A DNA stretch of 60,000 nt from Symsagittifera roscoffensis (lineage: Eukaryota; Xenacoelomorpha; Acoela; Convolutidae), in the NCBI RefSeq assembly GCF_963678635.1, contig NC_087065.1, positions 19,235,623 through 19,295,622 of the forward strand, written 5' to 3'. The translations under genes were made by a program, and so were the position numbers. This document shows positions 20,836-32,300 of the stretch, piece after piece (within the stretch, counting starts at the first letter, position 1; the number at the start of each line of letters is the position of its first letter). The notes beneath the pieces were generated by a model. The model did not search any database and was not told the origin of the DNA. It saw nothing but the letters and a program-made list of their open reading frames with translations.

Positions 20836-23800
20836 CAGGGTCTTGAGTGACACAGAGATGAAATATGGCGCACCGAAAGCAGAAAGGTTTGCAGTAGTCA
20901 CTTTCGTGGAAAACTACCGTGCATACTTGGGGAGCGCTCCCTTCAAGTTACGCGTGGACAACAGAGCGTTATCCTGGTTGAAGACCTACTCGATGGATCA
21001 GAGTTATATTGGTAGATGGATAGTAAGATTGGATGGCTGCCATATGATAATCGAACACAGGATGCGTGATAAACACCAGAATGCTGATAGCCTCAGCAAG
21101 AAAACTGAGTTCTATGAAAGATTGGAGCAGAAGCAAGCCAATCAGGCAGAAATAAAGGAGGGATTCTCGTTTCTGGACAAAGAAACATACGAAGCGCTTC
21201 CCTTAACGAGATGGTTGGACAAGTCTGGACATCCAATTCCAGGACACCCCGAGTTACCTGTAGAGAAAGCAGCCGAGATAAAGATCCTATCCAAGGAGGA
21301 CCCGGTCCCCTTGGATCTGTTGCTGCGCTCGAATCTGGTCCAGCAAGAACTCTCTCGCATGAACATAAACAGCCTCTCATTATTGGATAAAATGGTGCAG
21401 GTCACACCGCAAGTGATGCGGATGCTGGGTGGATTGTTAGAAAGAGAAGTGACCAGAGATGACCCCGAGTGGATAGCAGCAGTGGCATCGCTAACAGTTA
21501 GGAAGAAGGTGGAGATCTTGCCGTCCAGACGACAACACGAAGAGAACGAGAGGGATTGTAGGACAATAGTTCAGCAACTAGTATCCTCAATACCCCACGA
21601 GATTTTAACCAGTACTTCTTACGGACGGAAAGAACAGGGAAGCAGTACGCGAAGGAAAACCGTTACCTTCGTGGACCAGGATAAAGAAGGTGAGAAGGTA
21701 GAACAAAACCTGCTGCAAGACTGTTTGTCCGGGGAGATGAACAATGAGAAGAGTCAGCGAGCACAAGATCAACACCCGGGACAAGAAAGTTTGTCCGGGG
21801 AGTCTGAGATAGAGGAAAAAATTCCTGATGAGAAACAGGACCTGGAGAACAAGGTTTTGTCCGGGGAGTTCAGATGGATGCGAAGAAGGCACAGATATGC
21901 CCTAGAGGAGCGTGCAGACTCCATCACAAACTCTTCAACAGATGACAATTCCCAAAACTCAGGAATTGACACCTATTCAGACAGGAACTCAAGCTCGGGA
22001 TCAGAACTGTCCGAACTAGCGATACACACACTACTAGGGGAAACTCGTGCAAGGGATCTGGACAGAGAGGTGTATCAGGATACTGACAGTGATCGCTACC
22101 TTATACCAAGCGAAAGAGTCTATGACAACGCAGCGGATGATTTGGAGACAATAGCGGTATCGAAACGTTCGATAAGTCTGTTGCCACAAAAAGAGGTAGT
22201 TAGGACTGATCTTCAGCCGTTCAAGCAAGAAACACAGCCGCTGGCGAAGATTTGGTGCGTTAAGATGGAAGAAGACACACACCAGCCCAATGAGCTGAAT
22301 AGTCAGATGAGGGTCATGAAGACGTACTTGAAGGCGAGATACAGACTCTCGGATCTTCTCAGGGCGCAGAGAAAAGATCGCATGACAAGCAACCTGAAAA
22401 GGTGGATCGAGAATGGTTCTCCGGATAAAGGGGACCTCGAGGAAGATAGTTATCGTATCCTGAGACAGTACTTCATGCATAAGGAAGGGAGGTTATATTT
22501 GAACAAGGACGGGATTTTGGCTTGTAAAAGAAGAGAAGAAGACAGAGTCCTATACAAGTATAACGCGATAGTGTTACCGCAACTCTATCAGACAGAACTA
22601 CTATTCAGGTCGCATGATCAGATGGGCCATCAGGGGATCGACAAGGTATATCAGAGGATCCTGAAGCGCTTCGAATGGCCTGGAATGAAAAAGGCATGCG
22701 ATAAGTGGGTAACAGCATGTCTGTCATGCCAACAGGTCAAGGATCCAAGGAAGTTGCGATTTCCTTTACAATCGATCGAGTCGTCTGAATTCAACGAGGT
22801 GGTGCAGATAGATCACCAAAAGATATGCATGACAGACAGCGGTTATAACCAAGTCCTGGTCATGATAGATCACTTCACGAAGTATGCAGAGGCCGTGCCC
22901 TGCATAACTGCCTCGGCGGAAGAGACATGTGACCACCTGATCAATACGTGGATAGCGAGACATGGTTGTCCGATGACGTTTCAATCAGATAATGGAACAT
23001 CTTTCGTAGGAGAGCTTACGAAAGAGCTTATGAGACGCTCACAGGTTGCTCAGGCTCACTCCACGACATACCACCATCAGACGAATGGCTTAGTGGAAAG
23101 ACAGAATAGGACGTTAGTGTCGATGCTGAGAGTATATTGTTCCAGGTACATGACCGATTGGGACAAATACCTTCCGCAGGTGTTGGGAGCATATAACAGC
23201 ACGCAGCACTCCACTACCGGAGTCAGTCCACACATGATGCTAACTGGACACGAAAACTCTTTACCCTTAACCTTTTTCTACCCAGAATATGAGGGAAAGA
23301 AAACGTCTCCACAGGTCTACGTGAGGGATGTGATCAGACGTCAACAGGAATAGAACGATCTGTGTAGACGCAATACTCAGCAAGCACAAGCAAGGCAGAG
23401 GAAAAAATTTGACAAGAAAGCAGCTGGTGCAAAACATTACTCGATGGGAGACTACGTATGGGTATTTCAGAACGTTATACCACCGAAAGTGACGAAAAAG
23501 CTCCTAAAAAAGTGGAGGGGACCCTTCGTGATTACAGAGGTGCACCAGGAGGGACGCTTTTATAGATTGAGTACTGGCCGAGCCGCCCACTACGAGAACA
23601 TTAAGCCACACAATTCATCGACAGAAGACTGGTGTATACCCGCAGACATAGAAGAAGGGGACTATCTGATGATGGATCCTGCTTGTGAGGTCAACTAGAA
23701 GGGCACCAGGGAGAAGAACGATGGAAACGAAGTCTTTGAGGAAGGAACGGATACACCGCTGGACCTGGATCCAAACGAGGTGATCGAAGCAGACGATGAA

Positions 23801-24472
23801 ACCTTACCCTACGCAGAGGAGGATTGGCAGGATCCCGAACAGATGGAGGTTCCCAAGAATTTGGAACCGGATCTTCCGTTCACGATACAGACTCGTCAGA
23901 ATGACGGGACAAGACCCAGAAAGAAATATAATCCTTACGGTGACGACTTTGTAGTGGATAGGATAGATCTGAAGAAGATAGTGGAAGAAGTAGTGGGTCT
24001 AGAAGAAATCACTGTGTCACAAGACATTGAAATAGTCGATGATCACGATGATGAGTGGTTCGACGACCGGTCGAAACCTGAGGTAGAATTCGACGACGAG
24101 CAACAGCAGTCATATGAACAAGTCTTAGAATGGCTGAACGAAATGACGTCGGACACAGAGGAGACCAGTGTCACGATTCAAGAAGTAGATCGTGAAAGCA
24201 TGAAATACATCAAGACCGAACGAGATGATCCTTCCTGGGCTGCCCAGGAAGGACAACTACTCATTCCGGCTTCTAACCTCGACTTGATACCCGGTATGCG
24301 ATCGACGGGGACATCGATGGATATTTTTGTCCGGGGAGTGGGGGTAGGACTTACCCACACTGAAAACTTGATAATAAAAAAATTAAGAATAGCAAGAGAA
24401 ACAGCAGACTTAGAAGCAGAAACAGGCAAAGAACCTAAAAAACCTGACATAGGGAGGGTAGTTGAGTCATAA
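20836..24472 (+). pseudogene. Mac-gypsy copy 1 ORF1: RNase H, spacer and integrase
   Basis: A single frame, interrupted by TAG at 23351-23353 and 23696-23698 and ending with TAA at 24470-24472. It opens inside RNase H (LSDTEMKYGAPKAE, LRVDNRALSWL, HQNADSLSKK), so the N-terminal Asp of RNase H is lost. A spacer of about 480 residues follows (roughly 21100-22590), rich in acidic and Ser residues. Integrase follows: H2C2 (SHDQMGHQG ... CLSCQQ, 22610-22735) and the DDE core with Asp at 22811-22813 (VVQIDHQ), Asp at 22988-22990 (FQSDNGT) and Glu at 23096-23098 (NGLVERQN). The C-terminal part (GDYVWVFQ ... KWRGPFVITEVH) is the usual SH3-like tail. About 250 acidic residues follow, leading without a frame change into the macro domain. 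Confidence 0.85.
21724..21868 (+). repeat. Three TTTGTCCGGGGAG motifs at 66-bp spacing inside pol
   Basis: The 13-mer TTTGTCCGGGGAG occurs at 21724-21736, 21790-21802 and 21856-21868, exactly 66 bp (22 codons) apart, giving LSGE each time. A fourth copy at 24326-24338 is in another reading phase (FVRGV), and the core TGTCCGGGGAG also abuts the 3' LTR of copy 2 as its polypurine tract. All are conserved in copy 2 (about 42754, 42820, 42886 and 40264). Confidence 0.75.
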
Positions 24473-24949
24473 TTTAACTTACCAAATGAATATTCAAGTA
24501 ACATAATACTAACAGACAGTGATTTTATACTCACAAATAGAACATGTGCGATAGCAATCACAGCAGACATGAGTTTTAGGACAGCGTTAGCGGCAGATTT
24601 TAAGAGAGAATATAAAAACATAGAGTTCCTTTGGAAGCAACGACCAGGAGTAGGGGGCGTAGCAGCCTTACCTCCGGCGGCGTCACAGATACCGGGAAAA
24701 TACCTCTGCTTTTTGGTGACGAGGGCGACTGAGAAGCAACACGTAGACCCAGAGAACCTAGTCTTGTCCTTGACGAGGTTGAGAGACTTCCTCGTGGAAG
24801 TGGACGTGAAGGAGCTCTCGCTTCCAGTGTACGATCCAAACAGAGGACGACTGCACCCTCGGGAATTGTATGCGCTTGTACACGTGATATTCTCTGATAC
24901 TAATATACAAGTATATTTACATAAGAAATATTACTTAAGTATAGGCTGA
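24473..24949 (+). CDS. Macro domain (TARG1/OARD1-like) at the C-terminus of the polyprotein
   Basis: The frame continues in the pol phase after a TAA (24470-24472) that is a sense codon in copy 2, so the domain belonged to the gag-pol polyprotein. Visible landmarks follow the macro fold in order: ILTDSDFILTNRTCAIAI (start, D-x-strand), SFRTALAADFKREY (the helix that is usually MGAGIAxxFKKKF), GVGGVAALPP, GKYLCFLVTRAT (the central strand, usually YIxxLVTK), a VLSLTRLRDFL helix, ELSLPVYDPNRGRL (usually SMPxIGCGLxxL) and NIQVYLHK (the last strand). Macro domains bind ADP-ribose, and TARG1-type ones remove it from proteins. The usual GAG and IGCGL ligand loops are changed here, so activity is uncertain. 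The first ATG is at 24569, but the domain starts earlier. Homology is by eye. Confidence 0.65.
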   Translation, partial: FNLPNEYSSNIILTDSDFILTNRTCAIAITADMSFRTALAADFKREYKNIEFLWKQRPGVGGVAALPPAASQIPGKYLCFLVTRATEKQHVDPENLVLSLTRLRDFLVEVDVKELSLPVYDPNRGRLHPRELYALVHVIFSDTNIQVYLHKKYYLSIG

Positions 24950-25174
24950 GTGACGTGCGAGAGGGTGTTAGGCTAAAGGCTAAGTTGGATGTAATGAAGA
25001 ATAGTGTGATGACTTATATATTATAGATAAGGTAATAAATGAATTTTAACGAGAAGTTAAGACGAAACTGACAAGTGTGATATTCGTGAACCTTTTTCTA
25101 GATCCTGATTGATCGTTTAATTACTCACTTGATTCAAACCTTTGAATCAAACCGAATCGAACTTGAAGAACAGA
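24950..25174 (+). other. Spacer between ORF1 and ORF2
   Basis: AT-rich, non-coding, with TAA stops in several phases. Copy 2 keeps the first 60-80 bp and then diverges because ORF2 is deleted there. I see no promoter or ribozyme. Confidence 0.5.
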
Positions 25175-26056
25175 ATGGATAATTTCAACTTGGATGAATT
25201 GATGGACCTGGCAGAGGCATATGTGGGACCGATGGTAGATGCGATCTATCGTCGGCTGATGGAACGAGACTTCGCTCTGGAGGACCCGGAGGTGGTCATG
25301 TTGCTGACCGCCCTGATAAACATCTTGTGGCATGACAACCGTGGGGACCGCCCTACGGAAGTCCTATTGATGGCAGCATATGGAGAAAGGGGAGTACTAG
25401 ACCGTCCGAACATGAGAGTGATGAGGTGGAGAAACGGGGCTCTCTCAGGGAGTGACTTGGCGAATGAGCCTGAATTGGGAAGTTCTAGGACTTACCAACC
25501 AGGTGAAATACATATGCCCTCCAAGCCCAAACCTGGGCTGACGAGAATGCATCAGGAGATGAAAAGCGAGGCTGCCTCGTCTGGTTCACCACTGAGAGCA
25601 GCTGTGCCACCAAAGAGGGCGAAAGCAGAACAGAAGGTTCAGACGAACCAAACCATGCAAGATCTTGATAGGATAAAGGACGAGCTGGAAAGAACAAAAA
25701 AGGAGCTGGACGAGGTGACTAAGACCATGCTCATCGCGGAGGACGACCGAGACATGTGGAAAAGATTGTTCGAAGACAAAAAGCATGGTCAAGAAATTGA
25801 GCGCTTGAGGCAGGACTACAAGGAGCAATCAGAGCGGATGGCGTTAACTAAAGCCGTGGAAAAAGCGATACCTGCAAGGAGTAATCCTCGTGGGCAGTCC
25901 CCGATGGAGCTCTTGACGCCTCGAGAAATGAGTCAGACAACGGAGACACGGCTCCCGATGGCAACAGATCGAGTGACAATCCCGGACCTTAGTGACACCT
26001 TGGGTGACCCGGTCGTGGAACAAACGGTGAGGAAGCTGATAGAGACAGCTGGATGA
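25175..26056 (+). pseudogene. Mac-gypsy ORF2, N-terminal coiled-coil part
   Basis: Starts at ATG 25175 (MDNFNLDELMDLAEAYVG). About 90 helical residues are followed by a Pro/Ser stretch and a clear coiled coil at about 25640-25860 (LDRIKDELERTKKELDEVTK). The frame meets TGA at 26054-26056 and goes on in the same phase into the SGNH domain, so this stop broke one larger protein. A coiled coil before an esterase-like domain resembles the ORF1 proteins of some CR1/L2-type LINEs, where it drives trimer formation and RNA binding. That comparison is analogy only. The part exists only in copy 1. Confidence 0.6.
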
Positions 26057-26945
26057 CTGGTCGCCAACAAGAATGCGCCAGGTTCCGGGGTGACCGCACC
26101 CTATGGAACGATCGACGACACGGGCAGAGTACGACTCTCCCAGACCGTGATCAGACAGGGGATAAGTGACCTGACGCCACTCATGGGGAGCTTGAAGGCC
26201 CCAGAGAGAAGAGTACAGAAGATGCCAGCGAAGAAAGTGTCACGTGTAATAGACGTACAAAAGAACAATCAATTGAGATATAATTTTACGGGAGTTCCGG
26301 AGACAGATCCGAGAGCTTGCTTCAATCGAGCGACTTGGAACCCGGCAGTAAACTTGCAACAACCGCCACTGGGGACATCACACCTGATACTGGGAGACAG
26401 CTTGGTCAGAGTACTATCGAATTTGAGGACCTCGTGGGTCACCACGGTGATGGCCTTCGGAGGCGCGACGATAGCCCAGTTATATCGAATGGTGGAACTA
26501 ATGAATCCAGGGAGGATCCCCAATGTGATGATCCTGGTTGGAACGAATGACATCTCCAGAGGTTCGGATGAGCAAGAAGCACTATGGGAATCAATGATGG
26601 TGTGCTTGTTTACTACTCTCTGGCAGAAGTTCAACTGCGCAGTACTGACCGTTTGCACTGTGCCTATGAATGCAAGAAGCTGGACAGCAGCAGGACGAAG
26701 GCACAACGAAGGAGTCGTCAGGTGGAATAACATCTTGAGGAATCTCGCAAGTCGGAATGCCGGAAGAATGATCCTCATGGAATCGAACATGAGTTGAGAG
26801 CTATGGATCAGGCCAGACTGACCACGGACAGCATCCACTTCGATAGTATCGAAGGACAGGCTTGGTTGAATCGAGTCTTCCAAGAGCGGTTGGATGAACT
26901 AGAGGTGGAACTCTTTGACACAGGAGTGATGAAGGAAGAAGGAAC
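26057..26945 (+). pseudogene. SGNH/GDSL hydrolase domain in ORF2
   Basis: The four SGNH blocks are present in order. Ser is in HLILGDSLVRVL (Ser codon 26399-26401). Gly is in VMAFGGATIAQL (about 26455). Asn is in MILVGTNDISRG (about 26546). The Asp-His pair is in TTDSIHFDSIEG (about 26830-26845). SGNH hydrolases are small esterases or acetylhydrolases whose Ser attacks an ester bond. The frame breaks near 26790, between the Asn and His blocks: the first frame stops at TGA 26795-26797 and the rest is in the next phase. The length from GDS to DxxH (about 145 residues) is normal for the family. The domain lies inside a retroelement ORF downstream of gag-pol-macro. The substrate is unknown. Confidence 0.75.
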
Positions 26946-27690
26946 AGCGAATGACGCGGTGATTACCACCTTTGTGCTTCCTAGCCTGGAAACACGCTTG
27001 GGGACGGTCCCGGCCGTCACGAACTACAGACAACAGAGCTCCAGCGAACCAGGTCAAAAGACAGACGTACAGGATCGATTGGGAGAAGCGCCGATGAGGA
27101 GGACCATCCATCCTAGGAGAAGAATAGGACCTGTCAACCCAATCGAAGAGACAGCCAGCACGTCTAGATCGGACACGAGATCGGAGACGACAAGTACCAG
27201 TCGAGAAGAGAGACGCCCGGGCAGAGGCTCGTTGATGTGGTCAAGACCCATACCATCTCCCTGGCATGTATACAAAGACGAACAAATGAATCTGGATCTC
27301 CAGAGGGTAAGCTTCATCGAAGATGCAAGGAGGATGCTGAATGGAGCGACGCTATCCGTCAGCAGACTGTGCTCGATAACCGGCGTAGACTGGTTGATAG
27401 CCGCTAGCATAAATTTCAGCTCCACGACGGCCTTGAGATTTGCTGACCTAGAGGGACTGCCCTCTAACAACACAATGGGACCAGTGAACGCGAGACCATT
27501 GCAGGATGTGAGATTGAATAATGATGAGGGGAATTGGGAAGAGAGACCAGAAAGATTTCTGACTACGAGAGCGCCGATTGGACAACATGTGAAGATGTTC
27601 AGGCAGCTGACGACACCCCCTGGTCATGTGAAGGAAAAAATATACCCAAAGCTAGTGGGTCAGATGGTGATGTCCAAAGATACGGCGGGT
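26946..27690 (+). pseudogene. ORF2 Ser/Arg-rich linker and middle region
   Basis: In phase with the SGNH His block. It contains a basic and Ser/Thr-rich stretch (RSDTRSETTSTSREERR, about 27165-27215) and then a more globular part (WHVYKDEQMNLDLQRVSFIE through LFQQLT-like hydrophobic positions). The frame ends at TGA near 27691-27693, and the protein continues in another phase, so a one-base change probably lies at about 27685. No domain is recognised. Confidence 0.5.
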
Positions 27691-28745
27691 TGAAAGCGAT
27701 AAAGAAAGATGAGACCATCTTCGCCGCCTATGACAAAGCAGAAATGAGGAAGGCCAAGATCATGATAGTAGCGAATTCAGAGTTCGTGTACACCTCCAAG
27801 TCTCTGTTTTGGCCGGACGTTATATTGTTGGCAGCGGTCGATCTGGACCTACTGAAATTGGTATCTCTGGCTATAGGGGTGCAAAGGCAGACGGACATGA
27901 ACCCAATTACGATCGTGTCTGCAGGCATCAATGACCATCTACACAGTAGAGGTTTTCTGAGCAGACTCAGAGATCCTACAACGGCAGAGAATGCTGTGCG
28001 GACAGCGATAAAAGATATCCTTGAGTCGATGGGTGAAGTGGTGGATGCGTCGAAGGAGGGGTCGTTCACCAAAGTGACACCGAGAGTAGTATTCGCATTG
28101 TCTCCTGGGTATGCATATCTCCCGGATGGACTGAAATTCGTGTATGCGATTGTGACTTTGCTTTCGGAAAGAAAATATGATGTGATCATATCAGCCCCAA
28201 ATTGCATGATAAAGATGGAGAACCTGAGGCCACTCAGGGCTGAACTACCTGCAGTGTGGTCAGATATCTCGAACGCGATGAGAGGTTTCAAGGACCATGC
28301 GCTGCACATGTTAGTGTTGGACGAGGTGCTGGGGTTGGAACTGTCCAATTTCAGTCGACAACTCAAGCTTAAGCCGGGAATAGACGACGACCATCGAGTG
28401 ATCGTAGCGATGTCCAACGACTTATGGCTCCGAGCAATGGAAGTGACAGGTGAAAACACGAGAAGGAAAAATTCACTAGAGACTAGAGCTCATTTGGAGG
28501 CGATGGTTTTGAGAACCAAGCCGGAAGCCAACCAGTGGCTACACCTAAATCCTCGAGTAGCGGCATTGGGTGCAGATGCTTTTGAGCAAGGCCCTGTGAT
28601 GATCACGAAGATCCATGCCTACTTGTTAAAGGAAGTGAACCTGGCGGAAAATGCCGAAGAAAAGACCGCTGAATTTGTAAACAGAATGTGTCAGATTGCC
28701 CTGGAAACCTTCTGGACCCAGGAAGTGAAGGGACAGGAAGGCTTT
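27691..28745 (+). pseudogene. ORF2 second, degenerate SGNH-like domain
   Basis: The frame beginning within 27534-27690 carries KAKIMIVANSEFVYTSKSLF (27750-27810), where an SGNH block I would read GDS, then ITIVSAGINDHLHSRGF (about 27913-27960), which looks like the block III GxND, then RVVFALSPGYAYLPDG (about 28085-28130). The catalytic Ser motif is not GDS and I see no DxxH, so if this is an SGNH fold it has probably lost catalysis. The region after about 28150 is helical without known motifs. It is alike in order to the upstream SGNH domain, which suggests an old tandem duplication. That is inference. Confidence 0.4.
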
Positions 28746-29382
28746 GAACGGACGGACGGACAGCATGCTGGAAGGGTTGGGAGCCGGATGGACCGCGTCT
28801 TTCTTGGCAAAAGTCTACCCGAAAGTCTCTCATTACTTGATAAAGGAATTCCTCCAAGCAGTAGTGGAAGTATCGATAGTGGAACTACTAGCCTTGTTCG
28901 TGACGTTTGGAGCAGAGAGTTTCGTGAAAGGACCGGCGATGCTGCTCACCGAAGGAATCCAGAACCTGCGGTTAGATGGACTTCTAACACTGATTGCGAT
29001 TACCCACGGAAACTTGGGAGGACTAATAAAATTGACACGCTGTCCAGAGCAGATGAGAGAGAGAGTGAGGAATTTGGATATGAAGAAATTCACGGACTCG
29101 TGGAACAAGATAAGAGACCTGAGACACACTCTTATCCAATATCTCTTACAACAAAATTGCTTTGGAACGGGAGAAGACGAGACTATCGAAAGAGAAGAAG
29201 ATGTTAGACGACATGTTGGAGGCATGCCCCTGTTAACCGATCTGAACTTGGCTATGAGAACCGATCTCTTAGCATTGATCAGAGGAGCCACGGAGTATGT
29301 GACAGTAATCTATGGACCACCAGTCACGTTTGCGTTCCCTGACGTTAAGGTGGAGGCGTATAGGAGGTCGGTGCTGACCTGA
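28746..29382 (+). pseudogene. ORF2 C-terminal helical region
   Basis: Near 28745-28765 the unit ACGG is repeated three times and the reading phase changes there. The meaningful frame is then GLGAGWTASFLAKVYPKVSH onwards to TGA at 29380-29382. It holds a hydrophobic stretch (EVSIVELLALFVTFGAESFV, about 28870-28930), too charged for a clear membrane segment, and several amphipathic helices. I recognise no family. It ends just where the ORF3 frame opens. Confidence 0.45.
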
Positions 29383-29396
29383 ACCTCATATCAGCA

Positions 29397-32300
29397 GTGG
29401 ACAGTAGTGTACTGAGCTGGTGTGAGCAGCACACATTGCGGGAGCTCATGAGTGAAGACCTGTTATTTGCAAAAATATCAGAGCCAGAGATGACAGTCAT
29501 CAATTTTGACGATCACTTCCGTGATTGCATGGGAGAAGTAGAAAGAGGACGCATCGAGGTGTTTCCGAAGCTCTGGAATCTGAGACCCTATGACAAGACG
29601 AATGGTGAAATGAGCAGAGTTCCTCGTCTCACTGCAGCATATCACAAAGTGAGAGAAGAGACGAAAGACTGGGGTGATTACGAGAAGCTGCCGGAGGCAA
29701 TCCCTGAATTCCCTCTGATAAGAAGGATGTTGCTCGGAGCAGTCTCCGTGGTACAAACTCCTAGGTTGAGAGCATTCGAAACCAATGAAAGGAGAATAGG
29801 GAATTTCGTACCAACGATGGATACATACTTTGTGGGAAGAAATGCCGCTGTGTTACAGTACACACGATTAGCCTATACGGATCAAGCGACGAGAAGGCGA
29901 ATAAGCAACACCGCAACTCCCAAGCCTGGAAGATTTGACGAGGAATGGGCGGGATTAGGCTTAGCGCCTATGAAGATGAGAGGCAGGACCGAACTGCCTG
30001 AGGCCTCCTTGATCCTGACTAGTGTGAATCCGGAGTTGACGGTAGTAGGAACGCGGCGAACGAGAACCTTCCTAGCACCCTTCGGCTGCGAGGAAATCAA
30101 AGTGGTCCATGGAGAAGAGGAAGATGGATCGGCCGGTACATTGATGATACCGAAGTTTCCGGAAGGAACCGACAATGATAGGCAAGGACCCTCGAGCTCA
30201 AAGAAGGATAAGTCAGAAGGAGATGATGGAAAGGGAGGAAGCCGTCAAACCGAAGAACCCATGCAGCAAGATGCAAGTCAAGCTGGTGGGTAAGACGACA
30301 TGGCATCGACAGGAGGAGTGTCCAGCCTGGATTTCAATATCCTCAGTGATCTTGAGAACAACGCGGATACGTTGGAGATGACTGAGCCACCGGATGATGG
30401 CATTTCGACACTGGAGCCTCCGTCAGACTTTTAGAAATGAAACGGGATTTGCCGGAAAGCAGCTCTCCTGGCAATTCAAGAAATAACGAACAAAGAATCC
30501 TCATGGAATCGCCTAGAATAAGAAGAATAGAGGGCTCAGCCAGAGTACCTTTCTTGGGAGCGTTGCCCAAAGAAGAATGGGAAGTACATCACCGAGACCA
30601 TGAGAATAGGACGGGATGTAAATTGGACAGAGTGGCGTTCATGGAAGAAGTCTGGACAGTAGTTAAGAGCTATGGGACCCAGTCCAGTCTGAAAACAGGT
30701 CTCAACCGACCCCTGATGCGGGAAGTCCTTGACCTTACATAAGAACAGAGTTACAACTGAGGTTCGCCTGGTGCATGATGGGACTGACTCGCGAATAATA
30801 TGATTCAGAAGAAAGGAAGAGGTCAAAAGAAGAGAAGGTTTTCCTTATGACGAACCTGAGGGATCTGATAATCCAAGAGGGAGCAGCGGTAGCGTGTGCG
30901 AAGCGGAGAGACGCTCTCTGTTTCATTCGATTCATGATAGAGCAGATTTCAGTACCTGCATTGAACACTTGTGTTAAGATGCTGAGGGAGGGCGATGAGA
31001 GAGCGAAAGCCTTACTCTTGCTAGCACTGCTGGATATGCAGCAAAGCAAACCGATGAGGGTGATTATGAAAGAACCCGAGGAGTTAGAGCCCATGAGAAA
31101 GATAGACGAAATCAGGAGATTCTCAAAGAAGGAGCTGAGACTCACTAAAGAATCTATGGGGGCACTGACAAAATCCAGTGAATACTGTGGACCGATCAAG
31201 AAGAAGTCGTACAGCTACGTGTCCGGAATCATAGGGATAGCGTGTAACCCTTTCCTGAGTGAAGACATACGCGATTGCTTCTTCGACTACGAGCAGGCAG
31301 TGTTACTAAGATTCTGGACGTCGAGAATTGTAACAATTAAGAGCACTAATAATCCACAGTCCAAATTGGGACTGGTCTTGGAAAAAGAGGTGACTGCACC
31401 TTCCGTACCGAAATCTGACAAAAGAGTGGAGTTTGGGTTGGGATTCTCAGATGAATTATTGAGAACGAGCTTGATGGCAGTGTGGGAATTGATGAGGCCA
31501 TCATGGTTTCCTAGTCCCAACGCTGACTCGATATTACAGGCGACACAAGACGTGCAGAGGGAGCTGAATGCAGACTGTAACCTGCGTGACCTTAACATCA
31601 TATATAATGTGATGATAACGGCCTCTAGGAGCAACGGTGAAGATGAAGTGGAGTTGCCTGGCTGGGGACCGGAAAACTGGGTCAAACCTGGTAGCTGTCT
31701 GGCGGAAGTCTGTGGACTGGAGGGTCAGGTTTGTGGAAGTCTGGACTGTGTGAAGACCCTAGAGAAATAACACAAGCAATTGACGGTATTGTTTGGGAAC
31801 GTAGTGATGAAAGCAAGAACGGAAACGGAACTGATAGCGGATTGTCATGGAGGAACCGAGGTGAATCTAGTGACTGCACTAGGATTCTACAGCATGTTTA
31901 GTTCTTTAGAGTCACAATTGAATCTAGAACAGAGACATGAGATGGTCACTGCCATCAGTGTAGAAGTATTCCAAGGAGTATTCCAAACCGAGCAGAAACA
32001 CATAGAAAAATGGAGGCAAGCGATCGAGGCGGAAATGAACATCAGACACAGTGAGACTTTTTGTAGACCATCAGGAGCACGATATTTGGTGGGCTCGACA
32101 TTGGCTCTAATGTGCAAGAGCAGATACCCGATGCATTTCGTAGCTGTGGATGTAAAGAGTACGAGAACGATCGTGGATCAAGCCTTCTCAGTGCCAAAGT
32201 GTGTTAGATTAACGAGAATGTCCAAAAAATCTTACGAGTTTCTATGTAAGATGTTCTCAGCAGTTCCAGAGAGAACCAAGGAGGAGTTGGAATCGATATT

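Noticed and set aside
22034-22480. Minus-strand 148-codon frame within copy 1 pol, and similar long antisense frames (for example 26269-26883 and 27728-28459)
   Set aside because: These are antisense to well-supported coding frames and have no domain features. They follow from codon bias of the sense strand.
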